Below are positions 31,301-39,600 of a DNA stretch of 64,000 nucleotides, one piece after another. The position numbers and the translations under genes were made by a program. The notes beneath the pieces are model-generated. The model made no database searches and was not told the origin of the DNA. It saw only the letters and a list, made by a program, of their open reading frames with translations. Within the stretch, counting starts at the first letter, position 1, and every line of letters begins with the position of its first letter. The DNA is from Jiangella gansuensis DSM 44835 (GTDB lineage Bacteria > Actinomycetota > Actinomycetes > Jiangellales > Jiangellaceae): contig NZ_KI911782.1 of NCBI RefSeq assembly GCF_000515395.1, positions 3,718,606-3,782,605 of the forward strand, in the 5' to 3' direction.

Positions 31301-33093
31301 AGGTGGTCAGCCACGGCGGAGCCGAGGGCGGCGCCCGGGTCGGGTACATCGAGCCCGGCGACTGGATCGCGTTCGAGCCGTGGAACCTGGCCGGGATCAG
31401 GTCGGTCGCCCTGCGGGTGTCGGCCGGCGGCCCGGGCGGCACCGTCGAGCTGCGGATGGGCGCACCCGATGGTCCGCTCGCGGCCGTCGTGGACGTGCCG
31501 CACACGGGCAGCCCGGACAACTACGTGGACCTCGAGCCGGTACCGGTCACCGACCCCGGTGGCACCGACACGCTGTACCTGGTCTTCCAGGGCACCGGCG
31601 GCGGGCTGATGGACATCGACGCGATGACGTTCAGCACTTCGGCCGGCGTCTGCGAGGACCCGGGCGCCGAGGTCGACCCGAACGACGAGTTCGACGGCGA
31701 CGCCCTGGACCGGTGCCGGTGGGCGACGATCCTGCGGCCGGACCCGGAGCACCTGACGGTCGCGGACGGCCAGCTGCGGATCGACGCGCTGGAGGGTGAC
31801 ATGCACGCCGGTAACACCAGCGCCGCGAACATCGTCCTGCAGAACGTGCCGGACCCGGCGGCCGGGTTCGAGGCGTCGACCCAGCTCTCGCTGCCGGCCG
31901 GCGGCGACTACGAACAGGCCGGGCTGCTGGTCCACGCCGGCGATCAGAACTTCGCCAAGGCGGTCCTGATCAACGTCCCGGGGCTGGGCTGGCGGTTCGA
32001 GTTCGGCATGACTACCGGCGGCCAGGCGGTCTTCGACGCCGCGCTGGACCGCTCCGGCGAGCTGCCCGCCGCCATCACCGAGAACGCGCACGTCAAGGTG
32101 GTCAGCAACGGCCACACCCTGACGGCGTACTGGTCGGCCGACGGTGCGGAGTGGACGGCGTTCGGGCGGCCGCGCCCGATGTCGGCGCTGCCGAACCCGA
32201 AGGTGGGTCTCGGCGCGTACAACGGCGTCGGCCAGACCGCGGCGTTCGAGCACTTCCACCTCGGCGAGGCGCCGACGACGCAGTGCGAGCCGACGGCGCC
32301 CGAGGCCGGCTATCGCAGCCTGTTCGACGGTACGGCGGCCAGCCTGGCGGACTGGGGGATGGCCGGTCCGGGCGGGTTCCACCACACCGACTGTGAGCTG
32401 CTGTCGTACGGCGGGCTCGGCCTGTACTGGTATCAGGCTGACTCGTTCGAGGACTACAGCCTGAAGTTGGACTGGATGATGCCGGGGGATGACAACTCCG
32501 GTGTGTTCGTGGGGTTCCCGGATCCGGGTGAGGACCCGTGGGTGGCGGTCGAGCAGGGTCATGAGATCCAGATCGATGCCACGGATGCTGCGGACCGGAC
32601 GACGGGTGCGGTGTATGCGTTCCAGTCGGCGGATATCGCGGCGCGTGATGCGGCGTTGAATCCGCCGGGGGAGTGGAACGAGTTCGAGATCGTCGTGCAG
32701 GGTGACCGGATCCGGGTTTACCTGAACGGTGCATTGATCAACGATTACACCGATACTGATCCGAATCGGATGAACCAGCCGAGTTTCGTCGGTATCCAGA
32801 ACCACGGCAACGGCGACGACGTGTACTTCCGCAACATCCGGATCCAGGAGTACACGTTCGAAGCCGCGGCCGGCCTCGTCGGCGACCTGTACGACGCGGG
32901 CGACCTCAACCGCTCGCAGGAGCGTCAGCTGCTGCAGCACCTGTCCATGGCCGAGCGGCTGGCCGGCGACGGCCTGACCGCCCGCGCCGGCGAGTCCCTC
33001 GATCGGTACGAGGCGGTCGCGTCCCGCGTGGCCGACGAGTCCGTCCGGGCCGAGCTACTGGAGATGGGCGAGGCCCTGCGGGCCCGTCTGTGA
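28396..33093 (+). CDS. giant secreted ThuA / PQQ dehydrogenase / 3-keto-disaccharide hydrolase protein 2
   Basis: 1565 residues. GTG 28396 is chosen: GGGAGG lies at 28385-28390 and a typical signal peptide follows (SLARGVAVAAAGALLLPLG). Domains: ThuA (about 55-265: HVLVFSKTAGFRHDSIPAGI); PQQ propeller (281-755: GFRNPFRISVDQETGDVWVG, SLYVLDYGTGYFGG); PKD (760-840); GHDQHTH motif (892-898); CBM6-like (955-1085); concanavalin-like (1095-1292); DUF1080/3-keto-disaccharide hydrolase (1303-1485: SLFDGTAAS, WMMPGDDNSGVFVGFPDPGE, EIQIDATD); FIMAH (1487-1565). The combination suggests one polypeptide that oxidises a glycoside and cleaves the 3-keto product. A 411-bp segment of the DUF1080 part is almost identical to the gene at 49823. 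Confidence 0.91.
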   Translation: MPHHPRTSRSLARGVAVAAAGALLLPLGATATSSATTVPSAESAESVVEPLHDGAHVLVFSKTAGFRHDSIPAGIAAIEELGAEHGFEVTATEDAAAFTADNLAQYDAVVWLSTTGDVLNDEQQAAFEEYIAAGGGYAGVHAAADTEYDWPWYGELVGAYFDSHPQIQPATVTVADRVHPSTAGLPQRWERTDEWYNYQTNPRGDVHVLATLDEDSYDAGGGAMGLDHPIAWCHDYEGGRSWYTGGGHTQESFAEPAFREHLLGGILTAAGQVPADCGATVEQNFDQITLARGPEEMGEPMGVAVLPDGSALHTSRDGRVLYTAAAGETTLAAQVPVYDFREDGMQGIALDPDFETNGWVYLYYSPVLDTPDGEVAHSSLDPAVWEAYEGHNNLSRFRFADGVLDLASEQVILQVPQDRGNCCHHGGDIDFDADGNLYLSTGDDTDPFESNGYTPTDDRVDRAPQFDARRTSGNTNDLRGKVLRITVQEDGSYTVPDGNLFAPGTEGTLPEIYAMGFRNPFRISVDQETGDVWVGDYGPDSGSAGRYGPAGQVEFNRVTEPGNFGWPYCTGYNTPEETYVDRDFTAYYGINPHTGQQDPNNGANDPIGAKFDCAGGPVNDSRLNTGLDTVPPAEPAWIAYNAGSVPEFGTGSESPMGGPVYRYDPDLESDTKFPEYYDGQFFAYEFGRRWIKNIGVAEDGTSLSIEPFSDVVTNTQLMDLEFGPEGSLYVLDYGTGYFGGDQNSALYRIDYVKGTRSPSAIATASPTSGPAPLTVEFSAAGSDDPDPGDTITYAWDFDGDGVVDSTDEEASHTYTENGEYTARLTVTDQAGLEGVATVHIVVGNTAPVIEFVQPPNGGMFSFGEDVSFEVSVTDPDGQPVDCADVEVTFALGHDQHTHGGESVNGCSGTLPTGTDGSHGTNDNIFGLLLAEYTDTPPSPDTVPVTGSAELILQPKHRQAEHFSAQSGVQVVSHGGAEGGARVGYIEPGDWIAFEPWNLAGIRSVALRVSAGGPGGTVELRMGAPDGPLAAVVDVPHTGSPDNYVDLEPVPVTDPGGTDTLYLVFQGTGGGLMDIDAMTFSTSAGVCEDPGAEVDPNDEFDGDALDRCRWATILRPDPEHLTVADGQLRIDALEGDMHAGNTSAANIVLQNVPDPAAGFEASTQLSLPAGGDYEQAGLLVHAGDQNFAKAVLINVPGLGWRFEFGMTTGGQAVFDAALDRSGELPAAITENAHVKVVSNGHTLTAYWSADGAEWTAFGRPRPMSALPNPKVGLGAYNGVGQTAAFEHFHLGEAPTTQCEPTAPEAGYRSLFDGTAASLADWGMAGPGGFHHTDCELLSYGGLGLYWYQADSFEDYSLKLDWMMPGDDNSGVFVGFPDPGEDPWVAVEQGHEIQIDATDAADRTTGAVYAFQSADIAARDAALNPPGEWNEFEIVVQGDRIRVYLNGALINDYTDTDPNRMNQPSFVGIQNHGNGDDVYFRNIRIQEYTFEAAAGLVGDLYDAGDLNRSQERQLLQHLSMAERLAGDGLTARAGESLDRYEAVASRVADESVRAELLEMGEALRARL
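32422..32832 (+). repeat. 411-bp near-identical tract shared with 54635-55045 (copy a)
   Basis: I find two base differences in 411 bp against 54635-55045, while flanking sequence of the same domain differs every few codons. The tract is rich in GAT, GGT and TAT codons compared with flanks that use GAC, GGC and TAC. It encodes most of the DUF1080 domain. Confidence 0.95.
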
Positions 33094-33096
33094 GCC

Positions 33097-33146
33097 GTGA
33101 TCACCAGGGGGCCGTCGTGCCCCCGTGGCGGCCCCCTGGTGATCAC
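33097..33146. terminator. strong hairpin after giant gene 2
   Basis: GTGATCACCAGGGGGC (33097-33112) and its exact complement (33131-33146), 16-bp stem with an 18-nt loop, 4 bp after the stop. Its outer sequence resembles the hairpin at 28271. Confidence 0.82.
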
Positions 33147-33166
33147 CTGAGAAAGGAGACGTCACC

Positions 33167-33979
33167 GTGCCGACTCAACGTCCTGCGAGCGTGGCGAACC
33201 GACGCGACGGATCTCGGAGACCGAGCGGACGCGGTGGCCGGGCGACCGGTGCCGGCCGGTCGCCGTCCCCGGCGCCGGGGCAGGTGGCCCCGTCCCGGCG
33301 CCGGGCCTTCTGGATCGCCGCCCTCGTCGCTCTGGTGGCCCTGAACATCGTGCTGGCGACGCTGGTGCTGTCCGGAGGTGGCGACGACGACGACCCGTTG
33401 GCCTCGCGGGTGGCTGAGCTTGAAGCCGAGGAGGAAGCCCGCAACGCCGAGGTCGTCACCGAGCTCACCCAGCAGGCCACCGCGGCGCACCACGCGCTGT
33501 TGTCGCTGATGGAGGGCATGCACGGCGTGCTGCCGGCCGAAGGAGCCCCGTCGGCGACCCCGGCCACGGCCACCGACATCGCCGGCTGGCGGGCCGCCGT
33601 CGACGAAGCCACCGCCACGTTCGGTGAGCCGCCGTCGGCGTCCACCGAGGTCAACGTCACGCGCAACGGTCTCGTGCTCGCCGTCGACCTGCTCCGGTCG
33701 GCGGTGACGGCGTACGAGTCCGCGGTGGCGACGCCCGCGGGGGACCAGCAGGACACGCTGCTCACCCTGGCGTCGGACCTGCGCACCCAGGCCGTCGGCG
33801 CCTGGGCGGTGGCAGCGACCCAACTCGACGTGCTGAACATCGACGCGGGCAACGGTCACGTCCACATCAATCTGCCGATCCGCCCCGGCGAGGAGACCGA
33901 CCCGCACAGCCTCGACGTCCCCAGCACCACCGAGGGCGACGTCGCCGAAGGAGGCGCCCACGGTTCCCACCACCAGTGA
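33167..33979 (+). CDS. single-pass membrane protein with His-rich C-terminus, unknown function
   Basis: 270 residues. A basic, Arg/Ser/Pro-rich N-terminus of about 45 residues precedes one transmembrane helix (AFWIAALVALVALNIVLATL). A short acidic segment and a helical stretch (SRVAELEAEEEARNAEVV) follow, then a helical extracytoplasmic domain. The C-terminus contains NGHVHINL and ends GGAHGSHHQ, so metal binding is possible. AAGGAG lies 8 bp before GTG 33167. It follows the terminator of giant gene 2 by 20 bp and precedes the ROK cassette. No family recognised; coding evidence is good (clean codon bias and ribosome site). Confidence 0.78.
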   Translation: MPTQRPASVANRRDGSRRPSGRGGRATGAGRSPSPAPGQVAPSRRRAFWIAALVALVALNIVLATLVLSGGGDDDDPLASRVAELEAEEEARNAEVVTELTQQATAAHHALLSLMEGMHGVLPAEGAPSATPATATDIAGWRAAVDEATATFGEPPSASTEVNVTRNGLVLAVDLLRSAVTAYESAVATPAGDQQDTLLTLASDLRTQAVGAWAVAATQLDVLNIDAGNGHVHINLPIRPGEETDPHSLDVPSTTEGDVAEGGAHGSHHQ

Positions 33980-33994
33980 CCGCCAACCGCCCCG

Positions 33995-34058
33995 AAATGA
34001 TCACGTGGCGTTGGGGTGTTCACCCTCCACCACCCATGCTTGCCTGGGGAACCGGGAG
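33995..34058 (+). repeat. 64-bp intergenic repeat, left member of inverted pair
   Basis: Begins AAATGATCACGT and ends TGCTTGCCTGGGG then ACCGGGAG. The reverse complement of 35376-35439 matches over exactly 64 bp, with differences concentrated in the middle (around a GGGTG-TCACCC hairpin). The two copies flank the ROK gene at 34146 in opposite orientation. Confidence 0.85.
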
Positions 34059-34105
34059 CAATCATGGTGATGGCTCGCTCACTCATTTGCGTGTCGCATG
34101 CGGAA

Positions 34106-34128
34106 CTTTCGATGCGGCGCGGCGAAAG
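34106..34128. promoter_or_regulatory. possible ROK autoregulatory site
   Basis: CTTTCG (34106-34111) and CGAAAG (34123-34128) form an inverted repeat 18 bp before the ATG of the ROK gene at 34146. A related palindrome TTTCGAAA lies at 35485-35492, upstream of the next operon. Weak evidence. Confidence 0.3.
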
Positions 34129-34145
34129 CATGGCACGATGGGCGC

Positions 34146-35339
34146 ATGGCGCATACGCTCGCCGGCCGGCCGGAGACGGCGACCCAGGCGAAAGTCCTGA
34201 AGCTCCTGCGTGACGAGGGGCCGCTGTCGCGGGTCGAACTCGCCGACCGCCTCGGTGTCTCACGCACCACGATGGCCAGCGAAGTGGGCCGGCTGACCGA
34301 GCTCGCCCTGGCCGAGGGGGCCGGCCCGGCGGCCTCGCGTGGCGGCCGTCGCTCCACGCTCGTCGACCTCTCCTCCGACGTGCGCTTCGTCGGCATCGCC
34401 ATCGGCGCGACGACGGTGTCGGTGGCGGTCACGGACGGCCGGCTGGCAGTGCTCGGCCAGCGCTCTGTCGACATGGACGTGCGGCAGGGGCCGGAGCCGG
34501 TGCTGGCTCGCGCCCTGGAGCTGACCCACAAGGTGCTGGCGGAGCAGGGCGTGACCCGGCCAGTGGGCGTAGGCGTCGGGGTGCCCGGGCCGGTGGACTT
34601 CCACGGCGGCATGCCGGTCTCACCGCCCATCATGCCCGGCTGGGACGGCTACCCGGTGCGCGACGCACTCGCCCGTGAACTGGGCTGCCCGGTGCTGCTG
34701 GACAACGACGTGAACGTGATGGCGCTGGGCGAGCAGCACTCCGGCGTCGCCAAGGCCGCCCGCGACTTCCTGTTCGTCAAGATCGGCACCGGGATCGGCT
34801 GCGGCATCGTCGTCGACGGCCAGTTGTACCGGGGCGTCGACGGCTGTGCCGGCGACATCGGGCACATCCGGGTCGAGGAGTTCGGCCCCACCTGCGCATG
34901 CGGCAACACCGGCTGCCTCGAGGCGTTCTTCGGCGGGGCCGCGATGGCCCGCGACGCGCTCGCGGCGGCCCGCGGCGGCCGGTCGCCGGCCCTCGCGGCC
35001 ATACTGTCCGAGAAAGGCGAGCTGACCGGCGCCGACGTCGCCTCCGCCGTGGCCATGGGCGACCCGTACACCGTCCAGATGATCCGCGACGGCGGCCACC
35101 GCGTCGGCTGGGTCCTCGCCAGCCTGGTCTCGTTCTTCAACCCTGGCCTGATCGTCATCGGCGGACGGGTCGCCCGGCTCGGCCATCCGCTGCTGGCCGA
35201 GATCCGCGGCGTCGTGTACCGGCGCTCGCTGCCGCTGGCCACCGGCAACCTTCCGGTCGTCCTCAGCGAGATGGGCGACGACGCCGGCGTGGTCGGCGCC
35301 GCGGCACTGATCAGCGACGCGATCTTCGCCGCGCCCTGA
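34146..35339 (+). CDS. ROK family transcriptional regulator
   Basis: 397 residues. N-terminal winged HTH (SRVELADRLGVSRTTMASEV, about residues 28-47) and C-terminal ROK sugar-binding domain: GVGVGVPGPVDF, LLDNDVNVMALGEQ, the ROK signature around CAGDIGHIRV, and zinc ligands CACGNTGCLEA. ATG 34146 is chosen over an upstream in-frame codon because the HTH then starts at the usual distance. It lies between secreted-enzyme genes and probably controls one or both neighbouring transcription units. Close in sequence to the cassette 1 ROK (shared SPPIMPGWDG). The gene is bracketed by inverted 64-bp repeats. Confidence 0.9.
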   Translation: MAHTLAGRPETATQAKVLKLLRDEGPLSRVELADRLGVSRTTMASEVGRLTELALAEGAGPAASRGGRRSTLVDLSSDVRFVGIAIGATTVSVAVTDGRLAVLGQRSVDMDVRQGPEPVLARALELTHKVLAEQGVTRPVGVGVGVPGPVDFHGGMPVSPPIMPGWDGYPVRDALARELGCPVLLDNDVNVMALGEQHSGVAKAARDFLFVKIGTGIGCGIVVDGQLYRGVDGCAGDIGHIRVEEFGPTCACGNTGCLEAFFGGAAMARDALAAARGGRSPALAAILSEKGELTGADVASAVAMGDPYTVQMIRDGGHRVGWVLASLVSFFNPGLIVIGGRVARLGHPLLAEIRGVVYRRSLPLATGNLPVVLSEMGDDAGVVGAAALISDAIFAAP

Positions 35340-35375
35340 CGGCGTCTGCGCCGGGGCGTGGCCACCCCAGGCGTC

Positions 35376-35439
35376 CTCCCGGTGCCCCAGGCAAGCATCC
35401 CTGGTGAAGGGTGAGCACCCATGGTGGACGTGATCATTT
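35376..35439 (-). repeat. 64-bp intergenic repeat, right member of inverted pair
   Basis: Read on the minus strand it begins AAATGATCACGT and ends CACCGGGAG, matching 33995-34058 at both ends and in TGCTTGCCTGGGG. It starts 36 bp after the ROK stop. Confidence 0.85.
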
Positions 35440-35484
35440 GGGGCTTGGTCGCGGGCGACAAAGCGCGTTACTTACACCGTCAAG

Positions 35485-35537
35485 TTTCGAAAGTTTGACG
35501 GGAACTGTTGACCTTTGTTTCGTTTGAGGTCTAGCTT
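35485..35537 (+). promoter_or_regulatory. promoter and palindrome upstream of the Tat-exported isomerase operon
   Basis: TTGACC (35508-35513), 18-bp spacer, TAGCTT (35532-35537). A perfect TTTCGAAA palindrome (35485-35492) inside AGTTTCGAAAGTTT lies 15 bp upstream of the -35 box and may be an operator. The gene starts at 35690, giving a leader of about 145 nt. The rest of the 350-bp gap holds the 64-bp repeat and nothing else recognised. Confidence 0.55.
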
Positions 35538-35689
35538 GCGTGATCAACGGCTGGCATCTTCCGGCCGCGATCTTCCTGCGCGTCGAACGGATCCGTGCCC
35601 GGAAAGGGGGGTGGCACGGCACGGCCTTCTGATCCCGCGCCCCCGTCATGTCCGCCGTAGCGGTCGATCGGCTCAATGAGGAGAACGAC

Positions 35690-36637
35690 ATGGCACGTCC
35701 CGAGATCAACAGGCGGCAGTTCCTGAGCGCCGTCGCCGGCACCACGATGGCGGTCACGGCCGCGGGCCTCGCGGCACCGGCGGTGGCCGGCGCGGCGAAG
35801 GGCATGCTCGTCCCGCCCGGCAAGATCGGTATCCAGCTGTTCACCATCCGCAACCTCGTCTCCTCCCTCGGCTTCCGGGTGGTCTTCGAGGAACTGGCCC
35901 GCATCGGCTACAAGAACATCGAGTTCGCCGGCTACACGTCGCCGGCCGAGCCGGGCATCACCGTGCAGCAGATCCGGCAGCTGCTCGACGACAACGGCCT
36001 CACCCCCATCGGCAGCCACGTCGGCCTGAACGCGTTCCGCAACAACCTGCAGCAGGAGTTGGACCGGGCGGAGATCCTCGGCCTGCCGTTCATCGGCACC
36101 GCGAACGAGCCGGTCAGCGCCGCGAACCGCACCGTCGCCGGCTACCAGGCCGCGGCCGCGGAGTTCAACGCGTTCGGCGCCGCCGCGCAGGCCCGCGGGA
36201 TCCGCTGGTACCACCACAACCACCAGAACGAGTTCAGGTTCGCGAACGACGATCCGAACACGCGCCTCTACGACGTGCTGCTCGCGGAGACCGACCCGAA
36301 GCTGGTCTTCCTCGAGATGGACATCTACTGGGCCTACGTGGGCCAGCACATCGCGCCCGGCTTCGACCCGATCGACTACGTCGTCGACAACCGCCTGCGG
36401 TACCCGCTGTTCCATGCCAAGGACGGCCGGGAGTCGGCGTCCGCCAACGGCTACGACATCGTCGAGTTCGGTGCCGGGAGCATCGACTTCCAGCGCTTCT
36501 ACAGCGCGATCGGGTCGCGCGGCCGGCACTACTCGCTGTGGGAGCAGGACAACGCGCCGAACACGCCGGCCGAGGCCGGCGGTGCGCTGGGCGCAGCGGA
36601 GCGCAGCTACGACGCTATCTACAGCCTTCGCGGCTGA
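35690..36637 (+). CDS. Tat-exported sugar phosphate isomerase/epimerase-like protein
   Basis: 315 residues. GAGGAGAACGAC precedes ATG 35690. The N-terminus carries a twin-arginine signal (INRRQFLSAV, then a hydrophobic run ending AVAGA), so a folded, probably metal-loaded barrel is exported. The AP_endonuc_2/xylose isomerase-like barrel has KIGIQLFTIRNLV, a His-rich strand GIRWYHHNHQNEF, LVFLEMDIYWAY and YPLFHAKDGR with candidate metal ligands. It forms an operon with the 1112-residue PQQ protein (26-bp gap), so both work outside the cell. In this setting an epimerase or a lyase acting on oxidised sugars is plausible. Confidence 0.9.
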   Translation: MARPEINRRQFLSAVAGTTMAVTAAGLAAPAVAGAAKGMLVPPGKIGIQLFTIRNLVSSLGFRVVFEELARIGYKNIEFAGYTSPAEPGITVQQIRQLLDDNGLTPIGSHVGLNAFRNNLQQELDRAEILGLPFIGTANEPVSAANRTVAGYQAAAAEFNAFGAAAQARGIRWYHHNHQNEFRFANDDPNTRLYDVLLAETDPKLVFLEMDIYWAYVGQHIAPGFDPIDYVVDNRLRYPLFHAKDGRESASANGYDIVEFGAGSIDFQRFYSAIGSRGRHYSLWEQDNAPNTPAEAGGALGAAERSYDAIYSLRG

Positions 36638-36663
36638 CCCGGCCGACACGAGAGGACGACGCG

Positions 36664-39600
36664 ATGCGCCGTTTCGCCAGTATCGCCCTGGCCGCCCTGA
36701 TGCCGGCCGCCGTGCTCGCCGCGGCCCTGCCCGCCAGCCTGTCCGCGTCAGCGCACCCCGGCCACGAGCACAGCGAAGCCGAGGAGACCGCCCGCGACTG
36801 GAACAACTACGAGAAGATCCTGCTCAGCAAGAACACCGGTGAACCGATCGATTTGGCGGTGCTGCCGGACTCCCGGGTGCTGCACACCGCCCGCAACGGT
36901 GACGTCCGGCTGACCGACCCCGCCACCGGCATCACCAGACTCATCAACACGATCGACGTCTATGCCAACTCCGAGGACGGTCTGCAGACCATCGCGATCG
37001 ACCCGGACTTCGAGACCAACCAGTGGGTGTACCTCTTCTACGCACCTCGCGTCATGGAGGCGCCGTACCCGGAGACCACGCCGGCGGGCAACGCGCCGAA
37101 CTCGCTGCCGGCCGGTGAGACCGACGCGTACTGGGACCGGTGGAAGGGCTACAACGTCCTCGCCCGCTTCAAGTGGGACGAGGCGACCGACTCGCTCGAC
37201 CTGGCGACGAAGCAGGAGATCATCAAGGTCGAGGTGCAGCGTGGGCAGTGCTGCCACGTCGCCGGTGACCTCGCCTGGGACGCCGACGGCAATCTCTACA
37301 TCTCCACCGGCGACAACACGCCGGCCGGCACCCCCGGTGCCAACGGCTATGCGCCCAACAACGACGCGCCGGGCATGAACCCGGGCTTCGACGCGCGCCG
37401 CGGCCCGGGCAACACCAACGACCTGCGCGGGAAGATCCTGCGGATCAACGTCGGCGAGGACGGGTCCTACACCGTCCCGGAGGGCAACCTGTTCGCGCCC
37501 GGCACGGAAGGCACCCGGCCGGAGATCTTCGTCATGGGTGTACGCAACCCGTTCCGCATCGACTACGACGTCGAGACCGGCTCGCTGGTCTGGGGCGACT
37601 ACGGCCCGGACGCCGGCCAGCCGAACCCCGACCGCGGCCCGATGGGCTACGTCGAATGGCAGACCACCGGCGAGCCGATCAACGCCGGCTGGCCGTACTG
37701 CCACGGCCCGAACGCCAACTACAACGAGTGGGACTTCGCGACGGCGACGCCCGGCGCGTGGTTCGACTGCGACGCCGGCGCGGAGAACAACTCCCGCTGG
37801 AACACCGGCCTCGACGTGGTCCCACCGGCCACCGCGCCGCACCTGTACTACGGCGACAACGCCAGCCACCAGCCGTGGCCGGAGCTGACCGATCTCGGCG
37901 GCGGCGGCCAGGGCCCGATGGGCGGCCCGGTGTACCGCTACGACGCGGACAACCCGTCGCCGTCGAAGTTCCCGGAGCACTGGGACGGCAAGGCGTTCTT
38001 CGCGGAGTTCTCGCAGGACTACGTGGCAGCGTTCACGCTCGACCTGGCCACGAGCGGCCCGGTCACCGAGATCGTGGACTTCCTGCCGAACGCGCACCTG
38101 AACCACGTCGCCCAGCCGATCTGGGACAACGTCATGGACATGGAGTTCGGCCCGGACGGCTCGATGTACGTACTGGAGTACGGCGACGGCTTCTTCCGGC
38201 AGAACCCCGACGCCGGCCTGTACCGGGTCGACTATGCCGAGGGCAACAAGAGCCCGCAGGCGCGGTTCACGGCCGACCCCATCTCCAGCAGCGACGCGCC
38301 GCTGACGGTGCAGTTCGACGCGTCGGCGTCGTCCGATCCGGAGGGCGCGACGCTGACCTACGACTGGGACTTCGACGGTGACGGCTCGTTCGACGCCAGC
38401 GGTGTCACGGCCAGCCACACCTACACCGAGCTCGGTCAGTACAACGCGGCGCTGCGGGTCACCGACCCGTCCGGCAAGTTCGGCGTGCGCTCGACGCAGA
38501 TCACGGTCGGCAACGTCGCACCCACGGTCACGCTGGACACCCCGGACGGCGGGTTCTTCGACTGGGGCCAGGCGGTGCCGGTGACAGTCTCCGTCGAGGA
38601 CCCGGAGGACGGGAACACGCCGGTCTGCTCGCGGGTGCAGTGGGAGTTCGGGCTCGGGCACGACGAGCACGCGCATCCGCTGAGCTCGGGCTCGGGGAAC
38701 TGCACGTTCGGCGTCCCGACGCCCGCCGATGCTCCGGAGCACGGTGAGACGGAGAACATCTACGGCGGGCTGGTCGTCGGCTACACCGACAACGGCCACC
38801 TCGGCGTGCCGCCGGCCCGGGGGGAGGCGTCGATCCTGCTGAACCCGAAGACGCAGCAGGCGGAGTGGTTCGACGACGCCGAGGGCGTCGAGATCGTCGA
38901 CGACCCGGACGCCAACGGCCTGCGCAAGGTGACGTCGTTCGACGCCCGGGACTGGATCGCCTTCGACCCGGTCAACCTGGTGAACATCGACAGCATCGTG
39001 GCCCGCGCGTGGGGCCGGGGCACGCTGCACCTGCGGTGGGACGACCCGAAGGCGACGCCGTTCGCCACGTTCTCGTTCCGCAATCGCACCGGCTGGTTCG
39101 AGATCGAGCAGGCTCTCACCGACGCCCCGGAAGGCACCGGCCGGCTGTACCTCACGTCCACCAGCGGCTTCGACCTCGACGAGCTGCGGTTCGTCGGCGA
39201 CGGCGTGGCCGACGTCACGGCACCGACGGTGAGCCACACGCTCAACCCGGCGGCACCGACCGGCGCCAACGGCTGGTACACCGGCAACGTGTCGGTCGCC
39301 GTCAACGCCACTGACAACGGCACTGTCGCCAGCCGGCAGCGTTCCACCGACGGCGGGGTCACCTGGGCCAACGCCAACAACCCGCTGACGGTCAGCGCCG
39401 AGGGCACCACCACGGTGCACTACCGGGCGACCGACAACGGTGGCAACGTGTCCGAGGTCGGCTCCGTCGCCGTCAAGATCGACAAAACCCCGCCGGCGGC
39501 GTCCGTCGGCGGCGTCGACGACGGGTCCAGCCATGCGGCCAGCGGCACGCTGACGCCGTCGTTCACCGGGACCGACGCGGTCTCCGGGATCGCCTCGGTG

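Noticed and set aside
30256-32940. Very long minus-strand open frame (894 codons) opposite giant gene 2, and similar long antisense frames elsewhere
   Set aside because: GC-rich coding DNA leaves antisense frames open; no ribosome sites, domains or signal peptides, and the composition mirrors the plus-strand gene.
33995-35439. Insertion sequence or integrated element
   Set aside because: The inverted repeats enclose only a ROK regulator; no transposase or integrase is present, and no target duplication was seen.
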